Shown in pieces: positions 46,773-58,339 of a stretch of DNA of 64,000 nt. The notes under the pieces are model-generated. The model had not been told where the DNA came from, searched no databases, and saw only the letters and a program-made list of their open reading frames with translations. Both the position numbers and the translations under genes were made by a program. Source of the DNA: Cunninghamia lanceolata (taxonomy: Eukaryota; Streptophyta; Pinopsida; Cupressales; Cupressaceae); NCBI GenBank assembly GCA_027924645.1, contig BSBN01000047.1, positions 7,068,001-7,132,000 on the forward strand. Direction: 5' to 3'. The first letter of the stretch is position 1. Each line of letters starts with the position of its first letter.

Positions 46773-47589
46773 TAAAGGTTTTGTCATATGAATGAAAATC
46801 CAACTAAGAGTTGGTGCAGCTTTGCTCATGTGTTGTTTGTTGAGCAATGTAAGGTGTAACTTAATTCGCAAGAGCTTGAAAGATTCATTCCCAACGAATT
46901 TGAGTGTGTGTTTGTTCTCTCATGCAACAGTTATTTGAGTCTCATTTACTCCAATGAGCAGAAAAGTGCATATACACCGTTTAGAACAGTAGATACATGA
47001 GCCTCTTTCAGACATGTCAAACTTGAATTGGCAGCTTCGTGGGAGGAATTTGTATTAAATGACGAAGCATCTACCAATCATTTGCAGCTAAGGCATGAAT
47101 AATTTCGGGTATTGTTTTATTATTCCACCAAACCTTACTCTCATGTCTGAATTCAATTTATTTTTCAGAAGATAAAAAGGAGTTGTGGCATGTGATTTTG
47201 CATTTCCAAAGTTTAAATAGGCATTGAGATAAATTTTTGGTGCTAAATAGCGATATGAGTTAAATATTTAAAGTTGGGCATAATCTTTTATTTCTTATTA
47301 TATTATTTTTTGGGAGGAAACTTTATACATACAAGAAGGTTTTCCAAAACATGTGTAAAAATATTTTTGGAGATACAAGATTGATGCAGGAGCAATCCGC
47401 ATCAACTAAAAATATTTTCAGGTTCAATTTTATTTTGTTGTGTTTCTGTTAGTTTTTGGTTGTCCGTCTCTGAAGAATTTTATGATTCCAATCAGTCAAG
47501 TTGAGGCTAAATTTGGTTAATTTCAATTTGATGAAGTTTGGGACAGATTTGGTTAAGTTTTCGGCACTGAAAACCACATTGACATAGTA
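46773..47589. other. no gene recognised
   Basis: Leader-like AT-rich sequence of the surrounding LTR element. No ORF or repeat of note. Confidence 0.4.
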
Positions 47590-48060
47590 CTTTCGGTAAA
47601 ATTGAAAGTTCACGAACTTTCATTTCCGCCGAAAGAACTTGTAACGTCCTGTGCTTCAGCAAAATTCGGAGTTCATGAACTTCTATGCACGCCGAAAGGT
47701 GTTGTTTCGACGAAATCCCAAGTTCAAGAACCTGGAGAATCGTCGACGAAAAGAGTTAAAAGTCTCACAAAAGAGTCAAATCGCCGACGAAGGGCTAAGA
47801 GATTCACGAAAGAGCCAAATTGCCGACGAAGAGTTTAAGTGTTCACAAAAGTATCAAATTGCCAACACAGCTCGAGAGGTTCATGTTTTGTGGAAATCTC
47901 TGAAAGGTCAAAGCTCTAAACATTTCAACGAATCCTTTAGTCTTTGCACTTGAAGAAATGCCGAAGATAAAGTTCAAATGTTCGTAATGGTGCCGATACA
48001 CCGAAATTCTACGTTCACGAACCGGGAGAGACATCGAAGAAGAAGAGTTTCGGCCTGTTG
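47590..48060 (+). repeat. GTTCNNGAAC palindrome-rich tract, second
   Basis: Palindromes or near-palindromes AGTTCACGAACT (47609), AGTTCATGAACT (47670), AAGTTCAAGAACC (47719) and CGTTCACGAACC (48010), with CGCCGAC(G)AA words between them. It resembles 34100-34720 in both motif and surrounding vocabulary. Confidence 0.7.
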
Positions 48061-48607
48061 AAGGTTTTCCTGCGAGGCGGCACGAAGATCATGGCCCTGT
48101 TCGGCTTGTTCGAGCTTCCAAAATATTTAAATCTGCCTCTGTTCAGATCCTTTCCACAGGTAATGCCTCCCAGGCAACCCGCCCACCACCTTGGTCGTTC
48201 CTATTCTCCCATTATGGCCGCCATTTCTTCCCCACGCCCATGTAATCACAAATTTGGAGTGATTTCGCCCTAATTTTGGTCCTCCCTTTTTTTAATTTTT
48301 TTTTGCAAAGGCACTTAAGTTTATTTTTTAGTGTTAAAATATAGGCAATTTTTATTGTCTAAAGCACTAAAAAAATATAAAATACAAAATTTGGGGGGTT
48401 CTTCAAAATTTTGACAGGTTCTTATCAAAATTGTTAGTGCTAAACATTACAATTCTTGTAAAAGGCAACTTTTAAAGTACCAAAATTAGAGTTTGTAAAC
48501 AGGTTAAGTATTAGGGCACAATTTTAACTCTTGTGTTTTCGTTTGTCGAAGACGAAGGGTTATTCATGCACTCAACTTATAAAGTGCCACCTTTATGTAT
48601 TAATTCT

Positions 48608-48624
48608 GGGGGGGGGGGGGGGGG
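48608..48624. repeat. 17-base G homopolymer
   Basis: An uninterrupted run of 17 G in AT-rich sequence. The length may be unreliable in any assembly. Confidence 0.95.
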
Positions 48625-48668
48625 TTATACAGGGATTTTGTAAATCATTGAACTAACATAAGGTTCGA

Positions 48669-49366
48669 ATGGGGGTAAAATATCTAAGTCAACTAATGGG
48701 GATAACGAGTCATCCATCTATCATTACCTTACAAAACGGAAACTACAAGTCCTTGCGCAATGGTACCCTGGCACATTGCCGATGGATTCACCTATTGCCA
48801 CATCTGTATGGGCTTCTCCCTGAACCAAGCACATATCGGCAAAAAATTGTATGGAAAAATAATAATAATCATGTCTTAGGATTAATTGGTTTAAGTGTTA
48901 TGAACTACACTCAATGGGTTCCTCTATCACACATCGACTTCCCTAGAGCTCTTTTGACCAAACTATGGGAAATGTATGGAGACACCAATGAACCTCCATT
49001 CCCAGATGATCCCACTATAGACATACTTCTTTGAACCCTTGATGATGTAGATGATCCTTTGTATGATGATAATACTAAAGAGGAACTTGCATATTGGGAA
49101 AGTCTTAACTGTACTGATGACACAGAGACATACCCGCTTGCATCTCCTCTCTCTACACCTCCTGCATTGGTAGATATTTTGCCACCTCCTACATTGGCAG
49201 ATATTCTGCCACCTCCTACTGTTGCTTCATTAGATTCCAAAGTTGCTTCTTCGAAAGATTTCGGTGCTTCTTTACAAAAAGATATCAATCTTCCTAGCAT
49301 TGCTGATTGGGACATATTGCTACATGATATCCCTTGTCTGTTTGTAGAGTCTCGCATTGCTGAATG
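48669..49366 (+). pseudogene. gag-like ORF, split by a stop
   Basis: The first 121 codons include WKNNNNHVLGLIGLSV and LLTKLWEMYGDTNE. This resembles the start of copia-type gag (W...ARGLIGLSV... W-KL---YG). A stop at 49032 is followed in the same frame by 110 more codons. Those are acidic, then proline-rich, with a short internal repeat around LVDILPPPTLADILPPPT. The frame is lost after 49366. The start is the first ATG, without further support. The proline-rich repeat has no match I know. Confidence 0.5.
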
Positions 49367-49911
49367 AAAGCACACATTGAAGACATCAGCCTTCTCTTCG
49401 ATGAAAGTTTTGATGAAGTTGCATCTCCATTATCCTCTTCCGATATTCATGTTCTACATCAATCTGCACATGGTTCTAGATTGTCATCATCCTCATCTAT
49501 TAAGCATGCACCTGATTTGATTATATGGCATCCTTCGGCATCGACATGGGGACATCCGAGCATTCTTTGAACACATCACAATGGGCACCATCATCCTTAG
49601 ATCAGCTTCAGCATAATTCAAGATCATACATACATCTTCTTGCATGGGAAGATATCCTGCATCTTTAGGTGGTTTCATTTCTTCCTAAGGGAAGGAACAT
49701 TGTTCAGTGTTCTTGGATCTACATCTACATCCTTTGTCGACTATCGTGCCTTATTGCAGTAGGACATGTATACTGGGGGGGTCTCATAGACCTTCTATCA
49801 TTTTCTCTCCTATGGGGGGAATCATATATTGTACTTAGCGAAAGAAGTACTTCTTCTCCACTTGTATAATTTTCATGCATCTTTTCTCTCTTTTGGATAG
49901 TAGTTTTTTTT

Positions 49912-50069
49912 TTAGGAAACTGTAAATGCTTTATTGAATAATTTGAAAGGATACAACGCAGCAGATTTATACAAGAATGATGCGATGCAGTTCACATAAC
50001 TGTATATCAGTTATAACTGCAACATTGTTAACAATGTAATACCACAGTTGTTATAACTATTCGCCAACA
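49912..50069 (-). repeat. 3' LTR of short-LTR element
   Basis: It contains GTAAATGCTTTATTGAATAA and ends TATTCGCCAACA; nearly identical to 52095-52252. Confidence 0.93.
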
Positions 50070-50080
50070 TTCCTCCCCTT

Positions 50081-51510
50081 ATTACATTGTTCCTGCAATT
50101 GTACCAAGTGACCCCCCCTTAATGCTAAAATACTTAACAAAGCTGATTACATAGTATGAATACATATTTTATAGAAGATTTTCTCCCAAAGAACAAATCC
50201 TGAACCAAGCGAGGCTCCATCATGCTGTCTCGTCTACCCTCGAAAAGGTGTAGCTTCGAGCTGTGTTCTTGAGCTCTTTAGTCCCAAGCTCTCAAATCAC
50301 AGTCTTGAATTATTCGACAATGGCCCCTAAGAGATACGACAGATCTCTGCCATGTTGTCTAATGACCGCGAAAGGGTATAATTCAAGATCATATACTCTT
50401 TGAAACTCGCTGGACAACAATCCATATTGAGCTCAACACCAAACCTCAAACCTGTCTCCAAAACAAAATCTTCACAAAACATACATTCTTCAAATCTGTC
50501 AGCTCCGTCAGCATCAATAAAGAAAAACAAAACAACCAAAACCAAAAACGCTTCTCATGCAGAGCATCATCTCAAAGCGAGAAGCTAACTTGAGATGATC
50601 AAAAATCCTCCATCCTCCGATGTTGCCTACCTCCAATATGATGCGGTTACACTCTATCCATTGCATTAGACTCTTCAATAGCACAAGCATGCAAGTCTCT
50701 CAAATTTCTATCATGGATGGCATCAGAACCACAAACATAATGTGTGACCATTTTCAAATATTAAAAAATAATGATGCTGATTTTGACCAATAATGGACCC
50801 ATTAACTACTCAACCTTATATCTCCAAAATCAAAACCCATTAACCTTATTCCTCCAATTTTTGAACTATTTATTTATTTTTATTTTTTTTTTAATATCAA
50901 ATAAGCAATAATAAATTCAATCTCCACTACTTATATCTCCCTTTCACACTTTGATTTTATGAAATATCCTAAGACTTCTTCTTTCTTCACATCTCCTCTA
51001 TTATGAACAAGGACATGGAATCTTAACTACATAAAATATATTTATCCTTCACCTTTTGAAAACTTAACTACTTATGCCTCCAGTACATAACAAAATGTAG
51101 ACAGATTCCTTTATTTCTTCATATCATTTGAGTGTTAGAATCATTAACATCTCACAACCAACTTGCATGTATAGTGTTAAGCTCCCTAACCTATTCAAGA
51201 ATTTTTTTTTATTTTTTTTTTGTTACTCCCTCAAAAATAATTCTTTAAAACTTGACAATAATTTGATAGAGAATACCTATGTGCCAGATTTAGATTCCCA
51301 CCAGCCAACTTGCCCACTAAACAGGCTCAACCAATAACCACCTGTAGAGAAATCAAGATCCTAGGAATGCAGTCTCTTAGGAAAGGAGGAAGGCTCGTAG
51401 CAATGCACTTGGCAGCAACACAGATCATTGTTTGTTGGTTCTCTTCCCAAATGATTGACTTTAATTTTTCATGGCTTAAGAAATTTTGATCATCTTCAAC
51501 TTCTTTTGGA
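50081..51510 (-). other. interior of short-LTR element, unassigned part
   Basis: Several open stretches exist on the minus strand (for example 51572-51327 and 50545-50327), but none shows a family signature. They may be further captured host pieces; 51572-51327 contains ICVAAKCIATSLPPFLRDCI. Confidence 0.35.
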
Positions 51511-51513
51511 CTT

Positions 51514-51705
51514 TTATTGGAACGACTTATTATTGGCTCGAGCATCCCACAATATAATGGAAGAGTTATCACCTACACTGCAAAATTCCTGTGCATTGAA
51601 GAGGCAAAACTGCATATCCTCAAAATGGCTTCTGGAATTGCATTTAAACGTCTCTCTTCTACACTTGACTCTCTGCCCTTCACACGCAGTAATATCAACA
51701 TCCAC
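51514..51705 (-). pseudogene. captured WD40 gene fragment, MSI4/FVE-like
   Basis: A 63-codon minus frame reads HFEDMQFCLFNAQEFCSVGD and then NSSIILWDARA. From memory of the family, this matches one blade of the RBBP4/7-type WD40 protein MSI4/FVE (VEDV-FCPS-AQEFCSVGDD then S-LILWDAR). It does not match generic WD40 proteins as well. The similarity starts and stops abruptly inside the element, with stops on both sides. It is a fragment copied into the retroelement, probably from mRNA or by template switching. It cannot make a propeller protein. Confidence 0.7.
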
Positions 51706-52080
51706 ACTTTAATCTTAGCAATGTCAAAATCTACACTAGAATCCAGACGTCAACAACACTACATCTCAAAATGGACGCAAGATAATATGTATGCTGGCAG
51801 TAGAACTAGACATTTTTCAAATATTCCAACACCCTCAGAATACCTTCACACAATTCTGAAATATTCTCCTTGCAACTTAATGCATTTAGATCGCAGCATA
51901 CTCCTTGCAACTCAATGCATTTAGATCGCAGCATACTTATCTCAATCCGTAGCTTCTAAAACCTTCTCTGCAGTGTTTCCACTTCGTTCCCTTTTGCAGC
52001 GCTTCATGGCTTCTAACGGTTTCTACTGCCTACCGGTCTCCTCCACAAACAACACTCCTCGCTCAGGTCATGCCTCCACT

Positions 52081-52092
52081 GCTCTGATACCA
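52081..52092 (-). other. primer-binding site of short-LTR element
   Basis: The complement of TGGTATCAGAGC, a perfect match to the common plant Met-tRNA site, two bases from the LTR. Confidence 0.88.
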
Positions 52093-52094
52093 AA

Positions 52095-52252
52095 TGAGGA
52101 AATTGTAAATGCTTTATTGAATAATTTGAAAGGATACAACGCAGCAGATTTATACAAGAATGATGCGATGCAGTTCACATAACTGTATATCAGTTATAAC
52201 TGCAACATTGTTAATAATGTAATACCACAGTTGCTATAACTATTCGCCAACA
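52095..52252 (-). repeat. 5' LTR of short-LTR element
   Basis: Partner of 49912-50069; starts TGAGGAAATTG and ends CGCCAACA. Confidence 0.93.
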
Positions 52253-52257
52253 TTTTT

Positions 52258-53600
52258 CCCACAGGGTTTTCTACATTTCTCCACTTCATGAGAGATTACT
52301 TTGTAAATTGGTACCTCACCAGGCCTAGTAGTCAGGACCTATCCTTCTTGTACCCACTTAAGCTATGCATAAGGGGGGTGTCAGTGTATATATTTTTCAT
52401 ACACTTAGGCATAAGCACACTTGGGTGTGCCCTTTATACAAACTTGAAACATGTCTCATTGAGGTGTCAAGGTTGTTGGGCGGTTAGGAGAGGGGTCGTC
52501 AAGTTGCCCCACTAAACTAGCCACTCACGCTAGTTTTGAGTCATTTCCTCAACTAACTAACTTCCTCTCCGCACCTATATGTACTCGACTTCTACAAGTT
52601 ATTCAGTGGTGGATTTGGTCGGTTTTGTATACATTTGCAATCTTCTATGCTTGTTTACCGTCTTCTTGTTCATTAGGGAATCCTACAATTTTGATATCGA
52701 TTCAATTTTGTAATGGCCATAACTTGGAAATGGTTCAACTTCTTTAACCCAATGTATAAAAAGAGGTATTTGTATTCTATTAGGGAATGGGGGGATTTTG
52801 GAGTTGGCAGAAGCAATTATTTCTCAGAATAAGGATCGATTGATTGAGATGGGTAGATTGTGTACTCCTAAGGCTGTTGCAAATATAAATTGATGAAATG
52901 AATAAAATCTCAGACTTCAGTTTGTTGTTTTGGTGAATTTTTGTGTTGTTTGTAAAGATTTGTATTGTTGGCTGCTAGATTTGGTTGTCTGTTAAGACCC
53001 CCATTTCTAGACTGCATCAAAGACAAATATTTTACAATTAAAAAAGTTAAAGATGTTTTATTCAAGCAGCAAGTAGTGTGGTTGGAGAGGAGGGAGGTTA
53101 AGATATTGATGTCACTGGAGGTTACAAGTTCAAAGCTCTTTATTGTCATTGTGTATCTTCTTATTGATGATTTGTAAAATCAATATAGGGAAACATAAGT
53201 AGTTAGGTTTTCATAAGCCGAAGGGCATTTAAAATATTTACAATATTTACTTTTTCTTTGACTAAGGAGAAATAAGAAATTTTGCTATTTTTGTATGTAT
53301 TTGTGAATGTTTTTGTAACACATTGTAAATGGTGCATTATCGGTTGAGTCCGACACTTCAAAATAATTTTTTTATCATGTCACCTTATGCTTGGACTTTT
53401 AGGGCCATATTTGCTACACCTAACAGGGCCTCCAAAGACTCACATGCAACATTAAATGGATAAAATGTAATAGGTTACATTGGAGGCTAGAGGCCGGAAG
53501 AATATTATCATTTTGAACTAACTTCTTACTCAAAGATGATACTTTGCATGAGAAGCACCAGTTCCACATTTGAGTCTTTTCATGGAGCAAGGGGGGCTTG
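52258..53600. other. no gene recognised; LTR-like start
   Basis: AAGGGGGGTGTCAGTGTATA near 52370 looks like a polypurine tract followed by an LTR start, reading rightwards. The rest (52400-53600) is non-coding. The 70-codon frame at 52965-53177 has no family feature. Confidence 0.35.
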
Positions 53601-53885
53601 GCAATTTCATGGTTTGTGAATAGTTGAGTATGTCTTGATCCACAGACTTGGTGATTTGTATCTATGGATAGTTGAGTATGTCTTAATCCATAGACTTGCA
53701 TGTGTGTATTTGTGGATAGTTGAGTATGTCTCGATGCACAAAGGAAGGAGTGTTACTCTCGATAGTTGAGTAAGTCTTGATTCCCAGTTGGTTGGTGTTT
53801 TTTCTTGTGTTGAGTGTGTCTCGATTCATAAAAAGGGTGTTGTACTAGTGAATAGTTGAGTATGTCTCGATTCTTAGGTATTGTT
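53600..53885 (+). repeat. irregular repeat of ATAGTTGAGTATGTCT
   Basis: The word ATAGTTGAGTATGTCT(C/T)GAT or a close variant occurs about six times at 50-65 bp spacing. Variable spacers include CACAGACTTG. It lies near the 3' end of the 46496-54495 element. Confidence 0.85.
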
Positions 53886-54125
53886 GGGCAATTAGGACAT
53901 TTGCTTGGACATGAACAATTTAGAGTGTTCTAAGGAGGTTTGATGGTTAGCTAGGACATTTGCCTAGACACGAGCATTTTGTGGTATTCTAAGGAGATTT
54001 GGTGGTCAGCTAGGACATTTGCCTAGACACAAGCCATCTGGGGTGTTCTAAGGAGATTCAATGGTTAGTTAGGACATTTGCCTAGACACGAGCAGTTTGG
54101 GGTGTTCTAGATGAGCAAGGAGATT
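53885..54125 (+). repeat. 59 bp minisatellite, four copies
   Basis: AGGACATTTGCCTAGACACG-type units start at 53894, 53953, 54012 and 54071, exactly 59 bp apart, each followed by a TGTTCTAAGGAG-like word. It directly follows the ATAGTTGAGTATGTCT array, about 110 bp before the 3' LTR. Confidence 0.93.
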
Positions 54126-54237
54126 TGGTGGAGACGACACTTCCATAGATTTCTAAATGGGCTGCTGCAGCCAGTTAGTGTTTTTCTTCTTTCCTTTTTT
54201 TTTTTTGTTTTTTGTAATATAAACCTTAGAGGGAGGG

Positions 54238-54495
54238 TGTTAGAAAACTAAGGTTTACATTTGGTAATAAAGTCACTTTAGTGACTTAGTGTTAGTTTTT
54301 AATATTTAATTAATTGGGAGTTAGTTTCCTGTAAGTAGTTTAGGGAGTTTGGGGCAGTGGTACGGAAATGCAATGCTTTATAAACATTTACATCATACAT
54401 TATAAAATTCCAATTACATCATGATATAATTAGCTATTGTTATTTATGAATCATGATGTGATATTCTACAATTATGTGCTCGCCATTTTTCAACA
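54238..54495 (+). repeat. 3' LTR of the 46.5-54.5 kb element
   Basis: Partner of 46496-46757. It is preceded by the polypurine tract AGAGGGAGGG (about 54228-54237). Confidence 0.85.
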
Positions 54496-55102
54496 ATATG
54501 CTGGTGCAACATGCACTCACTTGACTTCAATGACTCTTTGATCCTTCCACGCTTCCACACAAAAACAATGTTACACTCAAAGCTCCCAAATCTCTCATGC
54601 TAACTTGCTGTGTTAGAATGAAACGCATTGATAACACGATATTTTTTTAGTTACTCATATTAACATTTTAATACATCGTGCTTGATCTTACTTCCTAGTT
54701 ACCTAAGTATATTTACGCAGTAGAGCAGGTCCAACGTGGATACCCCCAGGTTGACGAATATTTGGAAGAAGAGGTGAAAAATACACACTACTTTAATAAA
54801 AACTTGGAAAACATACAATATATTTTCCAGCCAAACCTTAGAATGAAGAACATAAACTCAGCGAACATCTTGAAATTCAAACGCTGCGACAATTCAGCTT
54901 GAAATGATATATATAAACTCGCAAGATCTAATCTCTTTTCGTTATGAGATAACGAACATCAACCGGAATATAAACTGCGAAGATTTTCTCTCTTTTCCTT
55001 TTGCTATAAAAGACATTAACCATTTTTATCATAAACAAGATTTTTACCTTGACCTAAGCCTGAGGTTATTTTTCCTGTAATCAGAACTATAATGTCAATA
55101 AG
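54496..55102. other. no gene recognised; diverged dispersed repeat
   Basis: 54612-54720 is a diverged direct copy of about 36315-36480 (GAAACGCATTGATAACA versus GAAATGCATTGGTGACA). The remainder is AT-rich, with nothing readable. Confidence 0.4.
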
Positions 55103-55345
55103 TCTGTAAATGAGATAATAATAATCCTTCAGAAACTGTTTCTATTTTTTTCATAAATTTTTATAAGTGAAATTATGATAATAGAGTTATCGTAAAAAGA
55201 AAGTAAACAATACAGTGGCACACCTAAAGATATTATACAGAATTGTTTTAAGAAATTTTTTCCGGGCAAAACTTAGCTAGATAACATTACTTACTGCATT
55301 AATAAATAATGAAGTCACAATATAATAAGATTTTTCTTGTGTTAT
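55103..55345 (-). repeat. left LTR copy
   Basis: It matches the right copy through GATAATAATAATCCTTCA-like, CAATACAGTGGCAC-like and CACAATATAATAAGAT blocks. Confidence 0.65.
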
Positions 55346-56906
55346 TTTTTAGCAACGTATTATTTTCCTAACCTGTCGCGTCTCCCTTTTCATGTACTCG
55401 TATATATAAACATAAACCCATAAGAAACCACCAGTTGATGCAGTCAAGTTAGGAAACCAATTGAAGGGTAATCTTTCTCTTGTAGCAAATTGAATTTGAA
55501 GACTCAAATTCAATGAGGATAATAAAACAATTAACAAACTGAATTTGAAGACTCGATAAACGTAACCCTAGGCAGAAAATGCAACAAACTGGACACCAAT
55601 TCATGACCTTTGCAAATTGAATCTTATAGCAACTTTTGGATAATTTTAATGTGCTTTCTTATTGAACTTTCTCAACACTCTAAATTACTGATTTAACAAA
55701 GAAAACAAATCAGAAATCACTTGCTCTTGAACATGCCGATTTGATAGACAATTTGTGAACACCGTACGTGCTAGATTTATTTTAATGAAAGAAAAATATT
55801 ACACGATAGTGACCTGGGGAAATTTGGACAGCATCTCCCTTTGCAAAACTGATTTTTCTCTGCTCTGAAACCCCACTAATCCACCTAGGTCCCAATTAGA
55901 AACATACAATTTAATAGTATGAAAACTAGATAGCCCTATGCTAACGCTAGCTCCAACCATTGACTTTGAACCTCTCCCATGGACTGCGGATGCCTTCTTT
56001 CACCTTCAACCTGCAACAAATAATATGGAAGCCAACTCTCAAAAGCTCCCTCAACATTTTTATCCATGTCTTCAATAGGGTGCCAAAAATAAGAAGTTTT
56101 CCAACTATAATTTCTAAGAAAGACTGACAGAGAAAGTAAGAGAGAAACTAGGAGCTCCTTCCTCAATGTGGTGCCTAATTCCAAAGTCTGAGATTATTAT
56201 AAGTGTGACTCTAACAACCAAGTCTTCAATGGTGCCATCCTCCATGAGGAGGCAAACGTAACATGCACAACTTCAAATTGGACTTGGACAAGGTAGCAAC
56301 CATAATATGCAAGCTTCAAGGTGACATTCAAGCTTCTCTCCGAATTGCAACTCTTCCTTCACACAAGTGCAGGGATTGAGGATCCAAGCATGCAAACAAA
56401 GGTGGCACATGCAATTTGAAACTTTCTCCAAGCTTAACTCAAACTCTCCTCCAAGGTCAATTAATCTTCTCAAGCACTTGAATTGCAAATCATCACCATA
56501 TGTGGCAAGTGGAGGCTTCTTCATGTCTTAGGCATCCGTATGAATTGTTGTACAGTTACTCAAGTGGCAAATGAAGTCTTCCACATATCTAGGGCGCTAT
56601 TTTGAGAGGGAAAGATGATTTAAATTTCAATTTGATTGTCCCCCTCCACAATTAATAAGCCAAGAGTTAGAGCCAACACGCAAAATGGAAACAAATATTT
56701 TGGTTCATGCCAATTGCTCAATTCCACAATCTGCTCTTATGTCACCAAGTAGTTTTACAAAACAATGAGCCCAAAACCATAAACAAATTCTACCCATGCA
56801 ACCCATCTATGCAAACAAGCATGCGTGCAAAGCACCACATTCTAAGAAAAGCAAAATGCAAGCAAGGAGTTACACTCCTTAACTCGATTCATACAATCAA
56901 TGGATC
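55346..56906. other. no gene recognised
   Basis: Interior of the copia-type element. Minus frames at 56184-55936 and 56524-56273 are open, but their composition and content show no retroelement or host family. Confidence 0.4.
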
Positions 56907-56920
56907 AACATACTCGAAGG

Positions 56921-57191
56921 ATCTGACTTCTATGATGATTTGGCTGGAGATTTTCTTCGAGAGGATTCTGATCTAACGGGTATGACAAACCTGGGCTTGT
57001 TTCGGTCAAACCAGGTCAAGAAATCAAAGATGACCACTTCGAGTTGCAGCAAGAAGAATCGTAGAGCCAAAAGCAAGAGGGATGGGGAAGATTTAAGTTC
57101 AGACCACCAATCAGTGTTACAGAAGATTTTGAGGGCAAAGAGGGGGGATTTCTCTCCCCCGGGAAATGTTTGCTTCTCCCCTAACGTTTAA
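56921..57191 (+). pseudogene. LINE ORF1-like C-terminal tail
   Basis: About 90 codons, GDFLREDSDLTGMTNLGLFR onward, then a lysine- and arginine-rich stretch (KKNRRAKSKR) and a stop at 57189. The basic tail fits the C-terminal end of plant LINE ORF1 proteins, which bind RNA. The zinc knuckle itself is not present, consistent with 5' truncation on insertion. The assignment rests more on context than on the sequence. Confidence 0.45.
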
Positions 57192-57907
57192 GGGCAATAT
57201 GCCCTCATATTGCCCCAATAGGGGTAAACAACGTAGGCATGACTTACTGTGGCGTGGATCGAGGATGGGGTTGGTCTCATTGATTGTGGCTCTGTGATTT
57301 CTCTTTTGCCTTTTTGGGTGTTTGAGGGAGGGTGATGGTTGGTTTAGTGTTTTTCAGACAGCTTTTTGGCGCTGGGAGGTGCCTGCTTTTTCATGTCGTT
57401 TTTATAGCTGGTTGCGGTGCCTCTCCAAGTTTCTCCTGACTGCTAGGGGCAGTATGCCCTTAGTCATGCCCCGATGTGTTAGGAGGATGCGGGGAAGGAA
57501 TCTGTGGGCAGTTTGGCAGGAAAGGATTGGCCTCATATATATTGCAGTTTGAGTGTGGTTATGGATGGTGTTGATGTTTTCTTTGCTGCATGAAAGCTTT
57601 TGGCACTGAAATGTTTCCTCTTTTGAGGATATTTTTGTCGGATGCTCTTCCGTGACAGTTGGGGGCTGTTTATCTCCTTTGTTGGGTAGAAATGTTTTTC
57701 ATTAACTCTCATAGGAGTGTTTGGCTGTTTTTGTGTGATGGACAGGGGTGTTTTCTTTCTATTTTTTTGGCATGCCTCTGAGTCAAGCTCTCAGTAGTGG
57801 CTCCTGCTCATGGACGGTAATGGATGTGGAATCTTTCTTTACTCTGGTTTAGCTCCTTCAGCGTTGTGTTTTCGTTGATAGTGAGTTTCCCATGATGCCT
57901 CTCCCAA

Positions 57908-57950
57908 GCAGTGGGTGTTTCTTTGATCTATGCCCCTCTAGCATGGTCGG
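57908..57950 (+). repeat. 43 bp unit, left copy (partner 62219-62261)
   Basis: GCAGTGGGTGTTTCTTTGAT and the next 23 bases recur at 62219-62261 with two mismatches, on the other side of the solo LTR. Removing the LTR and one target duplication leaves the two units in tandem. The LTR therefore inserted at the junction of a pre-existing tandem duplication. Confidence 0.85.
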
Positions 57951-58339
57951 CAGGCATGTTGTGACCAAATCACACATCGCCCACCCCCTTTTTTTTTGGT
58001 GATCCAATGCTTTGCTTGAGTCCCGAATGATGTCTTAGGTTCTGTTTCGTGATGAATTCAGTAGTAATAATGGGGTAACTTGCATGATTCTGAGCGAATA
58101 GGCATTTCTAAATCACAACCAATGACAGGCTTAAACCTTGATGCCTTAATAAAGTTGATGTTTTGATTTTTAAGTGACTTAGACTTTGAAAATCTTGCAA
58201 GAGAACGAACTAACTTGAGTTTGTGAGGGCATGACTAAGACATCCTGCATGAGGAATGAAGTGTTGACCTTGAAAATGCCTTAACTTTAAGATTTTGCAA
58301 GAAAGAGCAAGCCAAGTAGTTTAGGAGCCAATCTGCACT

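Larger units (their letters stand above)
49912..52252 (-). mobile_element. short-LTR element carrying captured gene fragment
   Basis: Two 158 bp LTRs differ at only four positions by eye, so this is the youngest clear insertion here. It is flanked by the perfect duplication TTTTT. The minus orientation follows from the primer site complement (GCTCTGATACCA at 52081-52092) and a pyrimidine tract (TTCCTCCCCTT at 50070-50080). The 2.0 kb interior encodes no gag or pol. It contains a fragment of a WD40-repeat gene. The design is that of a TRIM/SMART-like non-autonomous element with transduced host sequence. Confidence 0.88.
46496..54495 (+). mobile_element. LTR element with nested short-LTR element
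   Basis: LTRs of 262 and 258 bp (46496-46757, 54238-54495). A primer site (TGGTATCAAAACATG) follows the first and a purine tract (AGAGGGAGGG) precedes the second, so it reads rightwards. The interior holds a palindrome-rich tract, a gag-like frame, a nested 2.34 kb element (49912-52252) and two minisatellites near the 3' end. No pol domain is readable, so the element is non-autonomous or the interior is a patchwork. A clean target duplication is not apparent. Confidence 0.8.

Noticed and set aside
51517..51924. 135-codon plus-strand frame
   Set aside because: It lies antisense to the captured WD40 fragment and the leader of the short-LTR element, and has no family features.
53600..54125. Regularly spaced repeats resembling a CRISPR array
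   Set aside because: Plant genome context, units too long and contiguous, no conserved-length unique spacers and no cas genes. It is a minisatellite in a retroelement.
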